From a bacterium (lineage in GTDB: Bacteria > Verrucomicrobiota > Kiritimatiellia > RFP12 > UBA1067): 46,288 nt of DNA. Every line of letters starts with the position of its first letter. The stretch's first letter is position 1. The stretch spans positions 1 through 46,288 of the forward strand of contig JAUNMP010000011.1 in NCBI GenBank assembly GCA_030537465.1, in the 5' to 3' direction. The notes beneath the pieces are model-generated. The model made no database searches and had not been told where the DNA came from. It saw nothing but the letters and a program-made list of their open reading frames with translations. The position numbers were made by a program, and so were the translations under genes. Shown here one piece after another: positions 1-8,023 of the stretch.

Positions 1-3000
1 ACTTCGACGCGCTGATCAAGGAAGAACCGTACTGCCACAAGGGATGCTTTGCAGCGAAGAATGCGGACGAGATTCTTGAAACACTCAAAGGACAGGGTTC
101 GGCCGATGAGCTGTTGAAGGAAATTCGTAGGTTGGCCAAGGAGCAGGGGGTAACTGCACTTCGATTCTCGAAAGAAGACTTGGCGGAATGGATCAAGGAG
201 ACGATAGAAACAAACCATCTCAAAGCGCTAATCCTTGTTTGGGACGAATTTTCGGCGTTCTTCAAGAACAACCGCACGCGACTTGATACTTTGCAAGGTA
301 TCGCAGAGCTTTCGCAGGCGACACCGTTCAACCTTGTGATTGTCACGCACTTCTCTAATTCAATCTTGCCGGAGGGTGATAACTCGGCGAAAATTATCAA
401 GGACCGGTTTGATCCTCCAGTAGAAATCGATTTGCCCGAAAGTACTGCCTTTGAATTGATTGGTCATGCGCTCAAAGTCAAGGACGCATTCCGTGACGAA
501 TGGAATCAGTTGGCAGATGACCTCAATGAGAGGATGCAGGAACCTCGCAAGAAGATTTCCAAAATGCTGAGAGACGTGTCCGAGGATGTTTTCCGCGGCA
601 TGCTGCCGTTCCATCCTTATGCCGCGCTAACGCTCAAGAATATCGCGAAGCTGTTTGATTCAGGTTCACGAAGCATGTTTACCTTTATTTCTGATCAAGC
701 GGGTGACATGGCGTTTCGCTGGTTCATTGAAACCCATGATCCGAATGAAGGCGACTTGCTCAGCGTGGACATGTTATGGGATTACTTTTATCGTACGGGC
801 AAGATCAAGGGCACTGATACTGTGGGCAAGGCTAATCTCGACATTCAGGTGCGGGCAATCCTTGACGTCTATCCCACGGCGGAATCAAAGCTGGTGTTGA
901 ATGAGCAGCGAGTGTTGAAGACTGTGCTGATGTTTCAGGCTCTCGCGAAGAAGCTCAACAATCCTCCAGAGTTTTTGGGAACGGAGGAGAATCTGCGGCA
1001 GGCCTTTGAAGGCGTCGAGGGGCTTGAAACTGGCGCGGGAATCGCAATCCTCGGCAAGCTCGTGAATAACGATAAGATTCTCTTCGTTGATGAGATCAAC
1101 GGCAGGAAGGTCTATCAGGCGCCGATGGCGGCAGGAGGTCGCGATCTTGATGAAATCGAAAAACAGAAACGTGTCTTTCTTGAGCAGACGAAAACGAAGG
1201 AACTGATCAAGGACTGGCCGCGCGAAGATGTGCTACGGGTTTCGAAACCGCTCGACGAGCGATTCATGATGCAGCTTGCGACGCCGGATTCGTTCAATCT
1301 CGTGATTGGACAGTTGCTCGCGAAGGACGCGCATAAGTACAAGATGCGTGCCGTCATTGTGGTGGGACGTCGTGAGGACGATGCCATTGCCGCACGGGAT
1401 GCGATTGACAAGGCGTTGGATGATCCGCGCTGCGCGAACATGGTCTTCATTGATGCGACCGAGACGCAGTTCGAACAGGAGTCGTTCGAGAAATGGGCGG
1501 AGTTCCGCGCGCGGTCGAGCTATTACGCGAAAAAGGATCTAGCGCAGGCGAACAACGCCAACCAAGAGGCGGAGAAGATATTGGCGACCTGGCGCGATCG
1601 AATTGCTTTCGGTGAGTTTCACGTACGGTCGAAGCGCAATCCGTCCGGCACAGTTTGCCATGGTCAAGGAGAAGTTGGCGAGGAACTTAAACTGGTGGTA
1701 CTGGAGAAGTTTCCCCATGCAGTTGATTTCACCAAGGGCGTCTCCGACACACTTTTCAATGCCGCGACGAAGAAGGAAGTTGCGGCCGGCGCATGGGGTG
1801 GATGCGAAAAATTGCCTGCCGGGGAAAACGGCGGCAAGATGAATGCGAATGTGGAGAAGTCGCTGCTCGCGGGTGTCAAAGATGTACCCGAATATTGGAA
1901 GATGGCGCCGACCTTGCCGCTTTCGAAGATCAAGACGAAGGTGGATCAAAAACTCAAATCGGCGTTCAAACCCGGTGGCGAGGGCCGAGTTGAGTTTGGC
2001 GACATTGTCGATTTACTGCTTGATAACGGCTTCATGCCGCTTGCGCTGCACGGGTATCTGACGGGCTATCTGCTCAAGGAGTACGCCAACGCGGATTATC
2101 GGTACAGCATGGATGGCACAAGTGTGCCGCTCACGACGGAGAAGTTGACGGAAGGCATTCTCAATGTCTTCAAGAACATTAACGGTACGGGCGGCCGGTA
2201 TCATGAGACGTACATCGAAATCCTGACCGAAGATCAGCGACGCTTCGCCGACTTGGCGAAGAAGGTTTTCCAATTGGGTGAAAATGCGTCCATTGACATT
2301 GTGGCGCAGCAGATGACGGTGAAGATTCGAGACTTCCAGTATCCGCTGTGGTGCTTCAAGGCGTTGCCTGAGTCCATAGAGGTGGAACGCTATCTTGACC
2401 AGTTTACGCTTCTGCTCAATCCCGTCAATCAGAAGGGCGTGTCACTTGCCAATGTCGCGACGGAAATCGGACGCATGGTGGCGGCGGATCCGGGTGCGGA
2501 AGAGAAGCTTTCGCGGCTTTTGACCAAGGAAAGAGCCACTGAAGCGATGAACGCCTGGTTGAATGAATACGAGGGCGGTGCTTTCAGGCGGGTGTCGGAT
2601 GATATCAACGCGCAGGATCCGCTTTCCGATGTTCGGCGGTGCTTTGGCGCTAATGGCATGTGGTTGTGGGACGCAGATACGGGCAAGAATGAAATTGCGG
2701 GACTCTATCGCGATTATCAAATCGTGCGTGAAAGCACGAAGAAGGGGTTTGTAACGCAGACCAATTCGCTGGTGTCATGTCTGGAGTCTTGGCGTGATCG
2801 TATCCGCAATGTGCGGATTCCCTATGCGACGCTTGTGGTGTTGCGTCCCGAATCGAAGGCCTTCCTTGGGTTGCTGAAGGAAATCATGGGAGGAAGCAAT
2901 CTCGACCATAACGAACGGCGAGAATTGTTCTTCCGCGAGATTACCGATCGTGGAGAACTTAACCGCGAGATGCTGGACGGATGTCCGACATTGTTCAAGG

Positions 3001-3692
3001 CGACGTATAAGGAGCAGCTGGCAGGGTTGAGCGATACAGAGATGGACGGACTATATTTGACCGGACTCGATAAGTCGTCCTTCGTGCAGGACAAGCCGAC
3101 ATTCGAGAAGTCCTTGGCGCAAAAGGTTCTGGAAATCAAGAGTCACCAGAGTCGTAACAAACTACTTGCGCTTTGGAATGAAAAGACCGGGACGGATAGT
3201 CCGGCAGACTGGTCGATTAAGTTCAAGACACCGATTATGGCAATGGTGGCACCGGAGAGTCCGCTTCGCCGTCAGATCGTTGATGCCTTCACGGCAATAA
3301 TGAATAAGTCGGCGAGCGTCACAGAAGTCGAAAAGGCGCTTGAATTTTTCAAGGTGCATGGCGAGGTGTTTGACTGGATCGGCGATGGCAGTACGGCGGA
3401 CGAGGCATTCCGCCGTCGTCTGGTGGGGCGTTACGGCAAGGTACTGGAAAACCTCGAGAGCGTTCGCGCAAGGTTGACTGCCAATCTCGGCGGGGATGTT
3501 TACGGCTGGTTCTTTGATCCGAATTGCGCGAACGAATTGCGCAAACTTGCAGAGTCGGAGTACAACCTCAATTGCGCGGACAAAATCAAGTCGCGTGTCA
3601 ATGCGATGAGCGCTGAGGAGGCCAAGTCTTATCTCGTCGGCCTCGTAATGGATTCCCTGGATGTAGGACTCTCAATACTCGACAAGGAATGA
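1..3692 (+). CDS. brxC: BREX P-loop ATPase (BrxC/PglY-like), 5' partial
   Basis: The frame is open from base 3 with no stop, so the gene runs off the left edge; the first in-window start-like codon (TTG 114) is not the real start. About 1,229 residues are visible. Near the start ALILVWDEFSAFF reads as a Walker B strand (hydrophobics then DE), followed by a sensor-like strand FNLVIVTHFSNS; the Walker A motif must lie upstream. The rest is a long alpha-helical body typical of the giant BREX ATPases. The call rests mainly on the neighbours: pglZ begins 4 bases downstream and brxL follows, an order seen in BREX loci. In known BREX systems this ATPase is needed for both methylation-type marking and phage exclusion. 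The SD for pglZ (AAGGA) lies inside the 3' end. Which BREX-type name it should carry (BrxC or PglY) cannot be decided here. Base composition is less GC-rich than the genes beyond 12 kb, suggesting acquisition by transfer. Confidence 0.72.
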   Translation, partial: FDALIKEEPYCHKGCFAAKNADEILETLKGQGSADELLKEIRRLAKEQGVTALRFSKEDLAEWIKETIETNHLKALILVWDEFSAFFKNNRTRLDTLQGIAELSQATPFNLVIVTHFSNSILPEGDNSAKIIKDRFDPPVEIDLPESTAFELIGHALKVKDAFRDEWNQLADDLNERMQEPRKKISKMLRDVSEDVFRGMLPFHPYAALTLKNIAKLFDSGSRSMFTFISDQAGDMAFRWFIETHDPNEGDLLSVDMLWDYFYRTGKIKGTDTVGKANLDIQVRAILDVYPTAESKLVLNEQRVLKTVLMFQALAKKLNNPPEFLGTEENLRQAFEGVEGLETGAGIAILGKLVNNDKILFVDEINGRKVYQAPMAAGGRDLDEIEKQKRVFLEQTKTKELIKDWPREDVLRVSKPLDERFMMQLATPDSFNLVIGQLLAKDAHKYKMRAVIVVGRREDDAIAARDAIDKALDDPRCANMVFIDATETQFEQESFEKWAEFRARSSYYAKKDLAQANNANQEAEKILATWRDRIAFGEFHVRSKRNPSGTVCHGQGEVGEELKLVVLEKFPHAVDFTKGVSDTLFNAATKKEVAAGAWGGCEKLPAGENGGKMNANVEKSLLAGVKDVPEYWKMAPTLPLSKIKTKVDQKLKSAFKPGGEGRVEFGDIVDLLLDNGFMPLALHGYLTGYLLKEYANADYRYSMDGTSVPLTTEKLTEGILNVFKNINGTGGRYHETYIEILTEDQRRFADLAKKVFQLGENASIDIVAQQMTVKIRDFQYPLWCFKALPESIEVERYLDQFTLLLNPVNQKGVSLANVATEIGRMVAADPGAEEKLSRLLTKERATEAMNAWLNEYEGGAFRRVSDDINAQDPLSDVRRCFGANGMWLWDADTGKNEIAGLYRDYQIVRESTKKGFVTQTNSLVSCLESWRDRIRNVRIPYATLVVLRPESKAFLGLLKEIMGGSNLDHNERRELFFREITDRGELNREMLDGCPTLFKATYKEQLAGLSDTEMDGLYLTGLDKSSFVQDKPTFEKSLAQKVLEIKSHQSRNKLLALWNEKTGTDSPADWSIKFKTPIMAMVAPESPLRRQIVDAFTAIMNKSASVTEVEKALEFFKVHGEVFDWIGDGSTADEAFRRRLVGRYGKVLENLESVRARLTANLGGDVYGWFFDPNCANELRKLAESEYNLNCADKIKSRVNAMSAEEAKSYLVGLVMDSLDVGLSILDKE

Positions 3693-3696
3693 ACGC

Positions 3697-5877
3697 ATGG
3701 TAGAGGTTGACCTTGATCGTGTAGTTGAGCAGGTCCGCAACTACATCGACTCCGATTCTGTTCGGACGCCGTTCTTCGTGGCGTTCAATGTGAAATTGGA
3801 CCTAGTACAGCTCAGGAATCGCCTGAGCGTGTGTAGTATCATACGACTCAGCGATTTTTGTGGCTCGGAGGACGCGACTCTTGACGAGGATCGGTTGGTC
3901 AATGCAGTTGTCAATTCGAACAGCAAGGCCCTAATTCTATTAGGCGTTGGCGAGTATTGCGAATTGATCGACGATGGTTCGTTGATCAAGCGTCTTTTCG
4001 ACATTCTGCCGATTATGACAAAGGTTGTCGTACCGCTTTGGGACGGACACGAAGAACTGAAGAAAATCTGCGGGGCGGATCCAAGAATGTGGGGAAGACG
4101 GTGCGTGTGCCTCCCTTGTGTGAACAAGCACTGGCGGATCAGGGTGTATGCGTCGGGATTGATAAGTGAGCCTGATGCGATAGGCTTTAAGTCGATTTTA
4201 AGGCGTCTGGAAGAAGGATGCGATGGTCTAGTGACGGCGACGACATCGGTTCGCCTAAATCCGACTTGGACTGTTAAGGTTGATTCGGCCTATGACATTT
4301 ACAAGGCTAACCACCCTGAATGTACCCTCCCCAGGGCATTTTTCTCGGACACGCAGTGGAAAGGGCTCTTGGACGACGAGCGTGTTAGAAGTGATGCTTT
4401 TGATAGCATTGATGTTTGTGCGGCGCTTTACGAAGGAGTAACTGAAAATCGCTATCTGCAGTTCGTGATGGCGAAAACGGAACATTTCGGCGAATGGAAG
4501 TACAACCTGATGACTGCACTTCTGTCGCTGGATCCGTCGAACGCGGGATTTTGGGATTTCTACGAGGAGCGAAAGAAGATCGTCGCCGGTTTCGATGAAG
4601 AGGTAACCGCCGAATACGTGCGGGAGACGCGGCGGTTTGGTGAGCCAGAGAGGCAATTACGTTATTTGACTGCAACCACATCCGTTGAGAGGTACGAGAT
4701 TTTACATGTCCTTGCGAAATGTACGACGGTACCTGACTGTCTGAAGCGAGTCTATCCGTTGCTGTGGGAGTATCTGAAGGAGTTCCAGTTCTCGGGTAAC
4801 GGGTTCATGGATGTACTCACATCATATTTTGCTGCGTACAAGCGACAGAAGATTGCGAACCGTATAGAGCCGGTGTTCGCGGGAATGGTCCGCGAAGTGG
4901 CAGAAGATCGACCACAGTTCATCCTGCCGTCGCGCGAATCGATACTTGAAAAACTTGATTGTGGGCATGCGCGGCTCTTCTGGGTGGATGCCTTGGGATG
5001 CGAATGGTTAGGGTACATTCAGGCTGCGGCTGAACGTCTTGGAATGAAACTGCGTGTAACGCCGACGCGTGCGATTCTACCGACTATCACATCCATGAAT
5101 CGTGGATTCTACGATGAGTGGAAGCATGAGAAGTATACTCCAATCAAGTCGCTCGACAAGATCAAGCACGGAGATTTTGAGAAAGACGCATTTACGAGCA
5201 AGAACGTGCCGAGTCATTTGCCGAAAGAGCTCGATGTTTTGGATCGCGTCATGAGAGACATTCACGCCTGGTTGAGGAGCCGTGCCGGCGGGAAGGCCGT
5301 TCTGACGTCTGATCATGGTGCGACACGGCTGGCCGTCATTTCTGAGAATTGTACAATCTGGGAGATGCCCGAAAAAGGGAAGCATGGAGGACGATGTTGC
5401 AAGGTCAGCGAATTCGACGGTGATCTGCCGCCCTCTTCAACGAAGAGCGACGACGGAGTGTGGCACGTACTGGCCGGACACGACCGTTTCAAGGGGGGAC
5501 GTGTCGGGGATGTCGAGGTGCATGGGGGCGCGACTCTGGAGGAAATGGTCGTGCCCGTGATTGAACTGGAGTTGTTGGATGCGACTGTGCGGATCGAGTT
5601 GACCGAGAGAAAATACAAGATTACATTTCGCGATCCTGAAATTCTGCTGCGGGCATTCTGCACGACAAAGTTGGACAGGGCGACTCTGGAATTCAAGGAC
5701 GAGCGCTACTGTGTCGAGCCCGATGGCAACGATGGACATTACGTCATTCGCATTCCCAAACAGCCGACAGGAGAGTATGCGGCGGAGTTCTATGATGGAG
5801 ATACGAAAATTGGGAAAGTCACCTTTTCGGTTGTAAGCGGTGGCGTTAGCATCAATAAAATGGATGATTTCTTCTAA
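3697..5877 (+). CDS. pglZ: BREX phosphatase-domain protein PglZ
   Basis: 726 residues. The C-terminal half carries the alkaline-phosphatase-superfamily core of the PglZ family: HARLFWVDALGCEW near residue 423 (metal-binding Asp), TSDHGATRL near 537 (the SDHG metal site) and VHGGATLEEM near 607, followed by a beta-rich C-terminal segment. The N-terminal ~400 residues are helical and not assignable to a named domain. PglZ is the signature protein of BREX and is required for both host DNA marking and defence; its chemical substrate is not settled. The ATG lies 4 bases after the upstream ATPase stop with AAGGA at 3684-3688, so the two are co-translated. brxL follows after 11 bases, making one operon. 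Nothing looks truncated. Confidence 0.88.
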   Translation: MVEVDLDRVVEQVRNYIDSDSVRTPFFVAFNVKLDLVQLRNRLSVCSIIRLSDFCGSEDATLDEDRLVNAVVNSNSKALILLGVGEYCELIDDGSLIKRLFDILPIMTKVVVPLWDGHEELKKICGADPRMWGRRCVCLPCVNKHWRIRVYASGLISEPDAIGFKSILRRLEEGCDGLVTATTSVRLNPTWTVKVDSAYDIYKANHPECTLPRAFFSDTQWKGLLDDERVRSDAFDSIDVCAALYEGVTENRYLQFVMAKTEHFGEWKYNLMTALLSLDPSNAGFWDFYEERKKIVAGFDEEVTAEYVRETRRFGEPERQLRYLTATTSVERYEILHVLAKCTTVPDCLKRVYPLLWEYLKEFQFSGNGFMDVLTSYFAAYKRQKIANRIEPVFAGMVREVAEDRPQFILPSRESILEKLDCGHARLFWVDALGCEWLGYIQAAAERLGMKLRVTPTRAILPTITSMNRGFYDEWKHEKYTPIKSLDKIKHGDFEKDAFTSKNVPSHLPKELDVLDRVMRDIHAWLRSRAGGKAVLTSDHGATRLAVISENCTIWEMPEKGKHGGRCCKVSEFDGDLPPSSTKSDDGVWHVLAGHDRFKGGRVGDVEVHGGATLEEMVVPVIELELLDATVRIELTERKYKITFRDPEILLRAFCTTKLDRATLEFKDERYCVEPDGNDGHYVIRIPKQPTGEYAAEFYDGDTKIGKVTFSVVSGGVSINKMDDFF

Positions 5878-5888
5878 GGAGCGTGAAG

Positions 5889-7382
5889 ATGCAAAGTGAG
5901 ACGATTGATAAACTTCGGCGATGCTATGAGTCGATGGCCGTCTTTAAGGACCTGAAGCAGGGAAATCTGTTTCAGACGTTGGGACTGCCATCGTTCATGC
6001 GTGACTGGCTTCTTCAGCGTTTTGAAGATGAAAATGGAGCTTTTGACGCGGGTCAGCTGCAGGAGTTCGTTCACACGTATATTCCCAAACAGCAGGATTG
6101 GACTTCGATCAAGGATCGGATTGTCATCGGGTTCGAGACAGTGAAGATTCTGGCGAAAATCACAATCAACATTGATGTTTTGACGGGAGAGATTTCGTTT
6201 TCGTTGCCAGATTTCGGGTTGCGAAATAAGGAAACGATGATTGACGGTGACGTTTGGGAGAAGTGTAGGGGCAATCTTGTCGCTGGACATGAAACCTGGG
6301 GAATGCTCGAACTCGGGTATCGTCCGCCGGACGACACGGCAAGACCGAAGATTCCCGGAAAGATTCGGTTGCTGAGCTTCAAGGATTTTTGCCCTTACAC
6401 GATTGACCTCGATTATTACAAGGACGTACGCAGGGAATTTACGATTGGCGAATGGATTGATCTGGCGCTCGGGGCTGTAGATTACAAATCGGAGGGGTAC
6501 GACATCGCCAAAGCGAATGATAGAGACGATTCCCTGCCAGATGCGGATACGATGCGGTTGACAATGTTGACGCGTGTGCTGCCATTCGTCGAGAAGCGGC
6601 TGAACTTGATGGAGCTTGCACCAATGGGGACAGGGAAATCGTATCTGTTCGGGCAAATCAGTCGATACGGATGGCTTTCGACGAGTGACAAGATGACGCG
6701 GGCAAAACTCTTCTATGATGTTGGGCGGAGAGAGGTGGGGCTCGTCGGGCAGAACGACTTCATCGTCTTGGATGAGATTCAAAAGACCATCTTCGAGGAT
6801 GGCATGGGAAGTACCATGCAGGGGTATCTGGAACAAGGAAAATTCTCAGTTGGAAATTATAGCAGCACGGCCGACACGGGGTTTGTTCTTTGTGGCAATA
6901 TCTCGCCGGAAATCATGAAGCAAGATGGGTATGCCTTTATGTTTGGGAATCTGCCGCAGTTGTTCCAGGACGCGGCCATCATCGACCGGTTTCATGGATT
7001 CATCAAAGGATGGAATATCCCTCGGATGAACGATAATCTGAAGATTGACGGATGGGCTTTGAACTCTGAATACTTTACAGCAATTCTGCACTTGCTTCGC
7101 GACGACATCAGCTATCGTCATATTGTAGATGAACTGGTTGAGTTACCGCCTGGTGCCGATGTTCGTGACACGGAAGCTGTAAAACGTGTTGCGACCGCAT
7201 ACCTGAAGTTGTTGTTTCCTCATGTCCGAAAAGTCGAGGACGTCAATGAGGCTGAGTTTTCGCGTTATTGTTTTCGCCCGGCGATGAAGATGCGCTACAC
7301 CATTAAATATCAGATGGGGATGATGAACGAGCAGTATCGTGGCAAGGAACTGCCGGCGTTGAAGATCAGAAAATTTGGCTGA
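5889..7382 (+). CDS. brxL: BrxL-type AAA+ ATPase lacking the Lon-like C-terminal domain
   Basis: 497 residues from ATG 5889, which is 8 bases after AGGA (5877-5880); a GTG at 5883 is in frame but only 2 bases from that SD. The sequence follows BrxL closely: an N-terminal domain, then TIGEWIDLALG, Walker A LAPMGTGKSYLFG near residue 245, KLFYDVGRREVGLVGQNDF, Walker B FIVLDEIQ, a sensor strand GFVLCGNI, and DRFHGFIKGWNIPRM. In type 1 BREX, BrxL is roughly 680 residues, with a Lon-protease-like C-terminal domain after the AAA+ module. Here the protein stops after the AAA+ lid region (ALKIRKFG), so that domain is absent. The stop is clean and followed one base later by the next start, which argues for a natural short form rather than a frameshift. 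BrxL is a DNA-binding AAA+ ring involved in phage exclusion. Confidence 0.85.
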   Translation: MQSETIDKLRRCYESMAVFKDLKQGNLFQTLGLPSFMRDWLLQRFEDENGAFDAGQLQEFVHTYIPKQQDWTSIKDRIVIGFETVKILAKITINIDVLTGEISFSLPDFGLRNKETMIDGDVWEKCRGNLVAGHETWGMLELGYRPPDDTARPKIPGKIRLLSFKDFCPYTIDLDYYKDVRREFTIGEWIDLALGAVDYKSEGYDIAKANDRDDSLPDADTMRLTMLTRVLPFVEKRLNLMELAPMGTGKSYLFGQISRYGWLSTSDKMTRAKLFYDVGRREVGLVGQNDFIVLDEIQKTIFEDGMGSTMQGYLEQGKFSVGNYSSTADTGFVLCGNISPEIMKQDGYAFMFGNLPQLFQDAAIIDRFHGFIKGWNIPRMNDNLKIDGWALNSEYFTAILHLLRDDISYRHIVDELVELPPGADVRDTEAVKRVATAYLKLLFPHVRKVEDVNEAEFSRYCFRPAMKMRYTIKYQMGMMNEQYRGKELPALKIRKFG

Positions 7383-7383
7383 G

Positions 7384-7590
7384 ATGGACAAGCGAATCCA
7401 AAATTGTTTTTCGTGTGGATGCGACATTCAGGAAAAGGATGTTGTGTCGCTCAATCGTAAACTTTTCGGTGAGTCGGTCGAGAAGTTTTTCTGTCTGCCA
7501 TGCTTGGCGGAATCGCTTGGGATTGAGGTTGATGAACTTCTGTCTAAGATAGAGGATTTCAAAGCCGAGGGATGTAAACTTTTTTCATGA
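7384..7590 (+). CDS. Small Cys4 (zinc-ribbon-like) protein coupled to brxL
   Basis: 68 residues from ATG 7384, one base after the brxL TGA (7380-7382), so very probably translationally coupled; a TTG 9 bases upstream also lies in frame. Two knuckles are visible, CFSCGCDI near the N-terminus and FFCLPCLAESLGI in the middle, spaced as expected for a Cys4 zinc ribbon or Fe-S site, followed by an amphipathic helix and GCKLFS at the end. I do not recognise a named family. Position between brxL and a cysteine desulfurase, plus the thiol-rich make-up, suggests a sulfur- or metal-handling accessory of the defence system, or a small DNA-binding adaptor; this is inference. The stop overlaps the ATG of the next short frame (ATGA at 7587-7590). 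Confidence 0.7.
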   Translation: MDKRIQNCFSCGCDIQEKDVVSLNRKLFGESVEKFFCLPCLAESLGIEVDELLSKIEDFKAEGCKLFS

Positions 7591-7661
7591 ATAGAAGGTT
7601 GGTATATGTCGATCACGTTGCCACAGCGCCACTTTTCGACGTGGCGTGGCAAGGTAGGTGA
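7587..7661 (+). pseudogene. Relic of a cysteine desulfurase N-terminus
   Basis: A 24-codon frame begins with an ATGA overlap on the preceding Cys4 gene and reads LVYVDHVATAPLFDVAWQGR then stop (7659-7661). It aligns without gaps with the start of the intact cysteine desulfurase downstream (IRIYADHAATTPLCDAAWQ): the family signature Y-x-D-x-x-A-T-x-P-L and the later AWQ are kept. The two DNA stretches agree at about 35 of 51 positions with mostly third-base changes, so this is a diverged homologue and not a recent duplication. The rest of the gene is missing. The arrangement suggests that the operon once had its own coupled cysteine desulfurase, now cut off where the next gene begins. Confidence 0.65.
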
Positions 7662-7715
7662 TTGCGGAATGAATTGGCGCGCACCCGGACATTAAATTCA
7701 AATATTGAGGGTGAA

Positions 7716-8003
7716 ATGAGTCGGAATGAATTGCTGTTAAAGCTTAAATCAATCAAAGGGCCACTTGTTGCGTTGACTGCATTTGCTGATGGAATTACTT
7801 GTGAGTACATTACGCATAAAGGGTATGGTTTCTTCGAACTCCTTGATTGGAGTGATCTGGATTCATGCGATAATGAGTTGGCAGATGAAGCGTGGGAATC
7901 TATAGGCGATAAGGAGTTAATGGATTGGGTTCAAAGACTTGAGTCGGGAGAATTTAGTCCTATTGAACGACCAGCATCATTCGGCGAGACCTCGACAAGG
8001 TGA
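7716..8003 (+). CDS. Hypothetical small acidic protein
   Basis: 95 residues from ATG 7716, chosen for the SD-like GAGGGTG just upstream; the frame is also open back to a TTG at 7662 but that has no SD. Unrecognised family. The protein has a hydrophobic N-terminal strand-like section (GPLVALTAFADGITCEYI) and a strongly acidic middle with about nineteen Asp/Glu against nine Lys/Arg overall. It is inserted between the cysteine desulfurase relic and the intact cysteine desulfurase, and its stop overlaps an upstream GTG of the latter. The stretch is more AT-rich than its surroundings. It could be an immunity, anti-restriction-like or regulatory protein; nothing in the sequence decides this. Confidence 0.55.
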   Translation: MSRNELLLKLKSIKGPLVALTAFADGITCEYITHKGYGFFELLDWSDLDSCDNELADEAWESIGDKELMDWVQRLESGEFSPIERPASFGETSTR

Positions 8004-8023
8004 ATGAAAGGGAATCTGTACCG

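Noticed and set aside
114..3692. TTG 114 as the start of the first gene
   Set aside because: The same frame is open to base 3 with BREX-like sequence upstream, so the gene is cut by the window edge.
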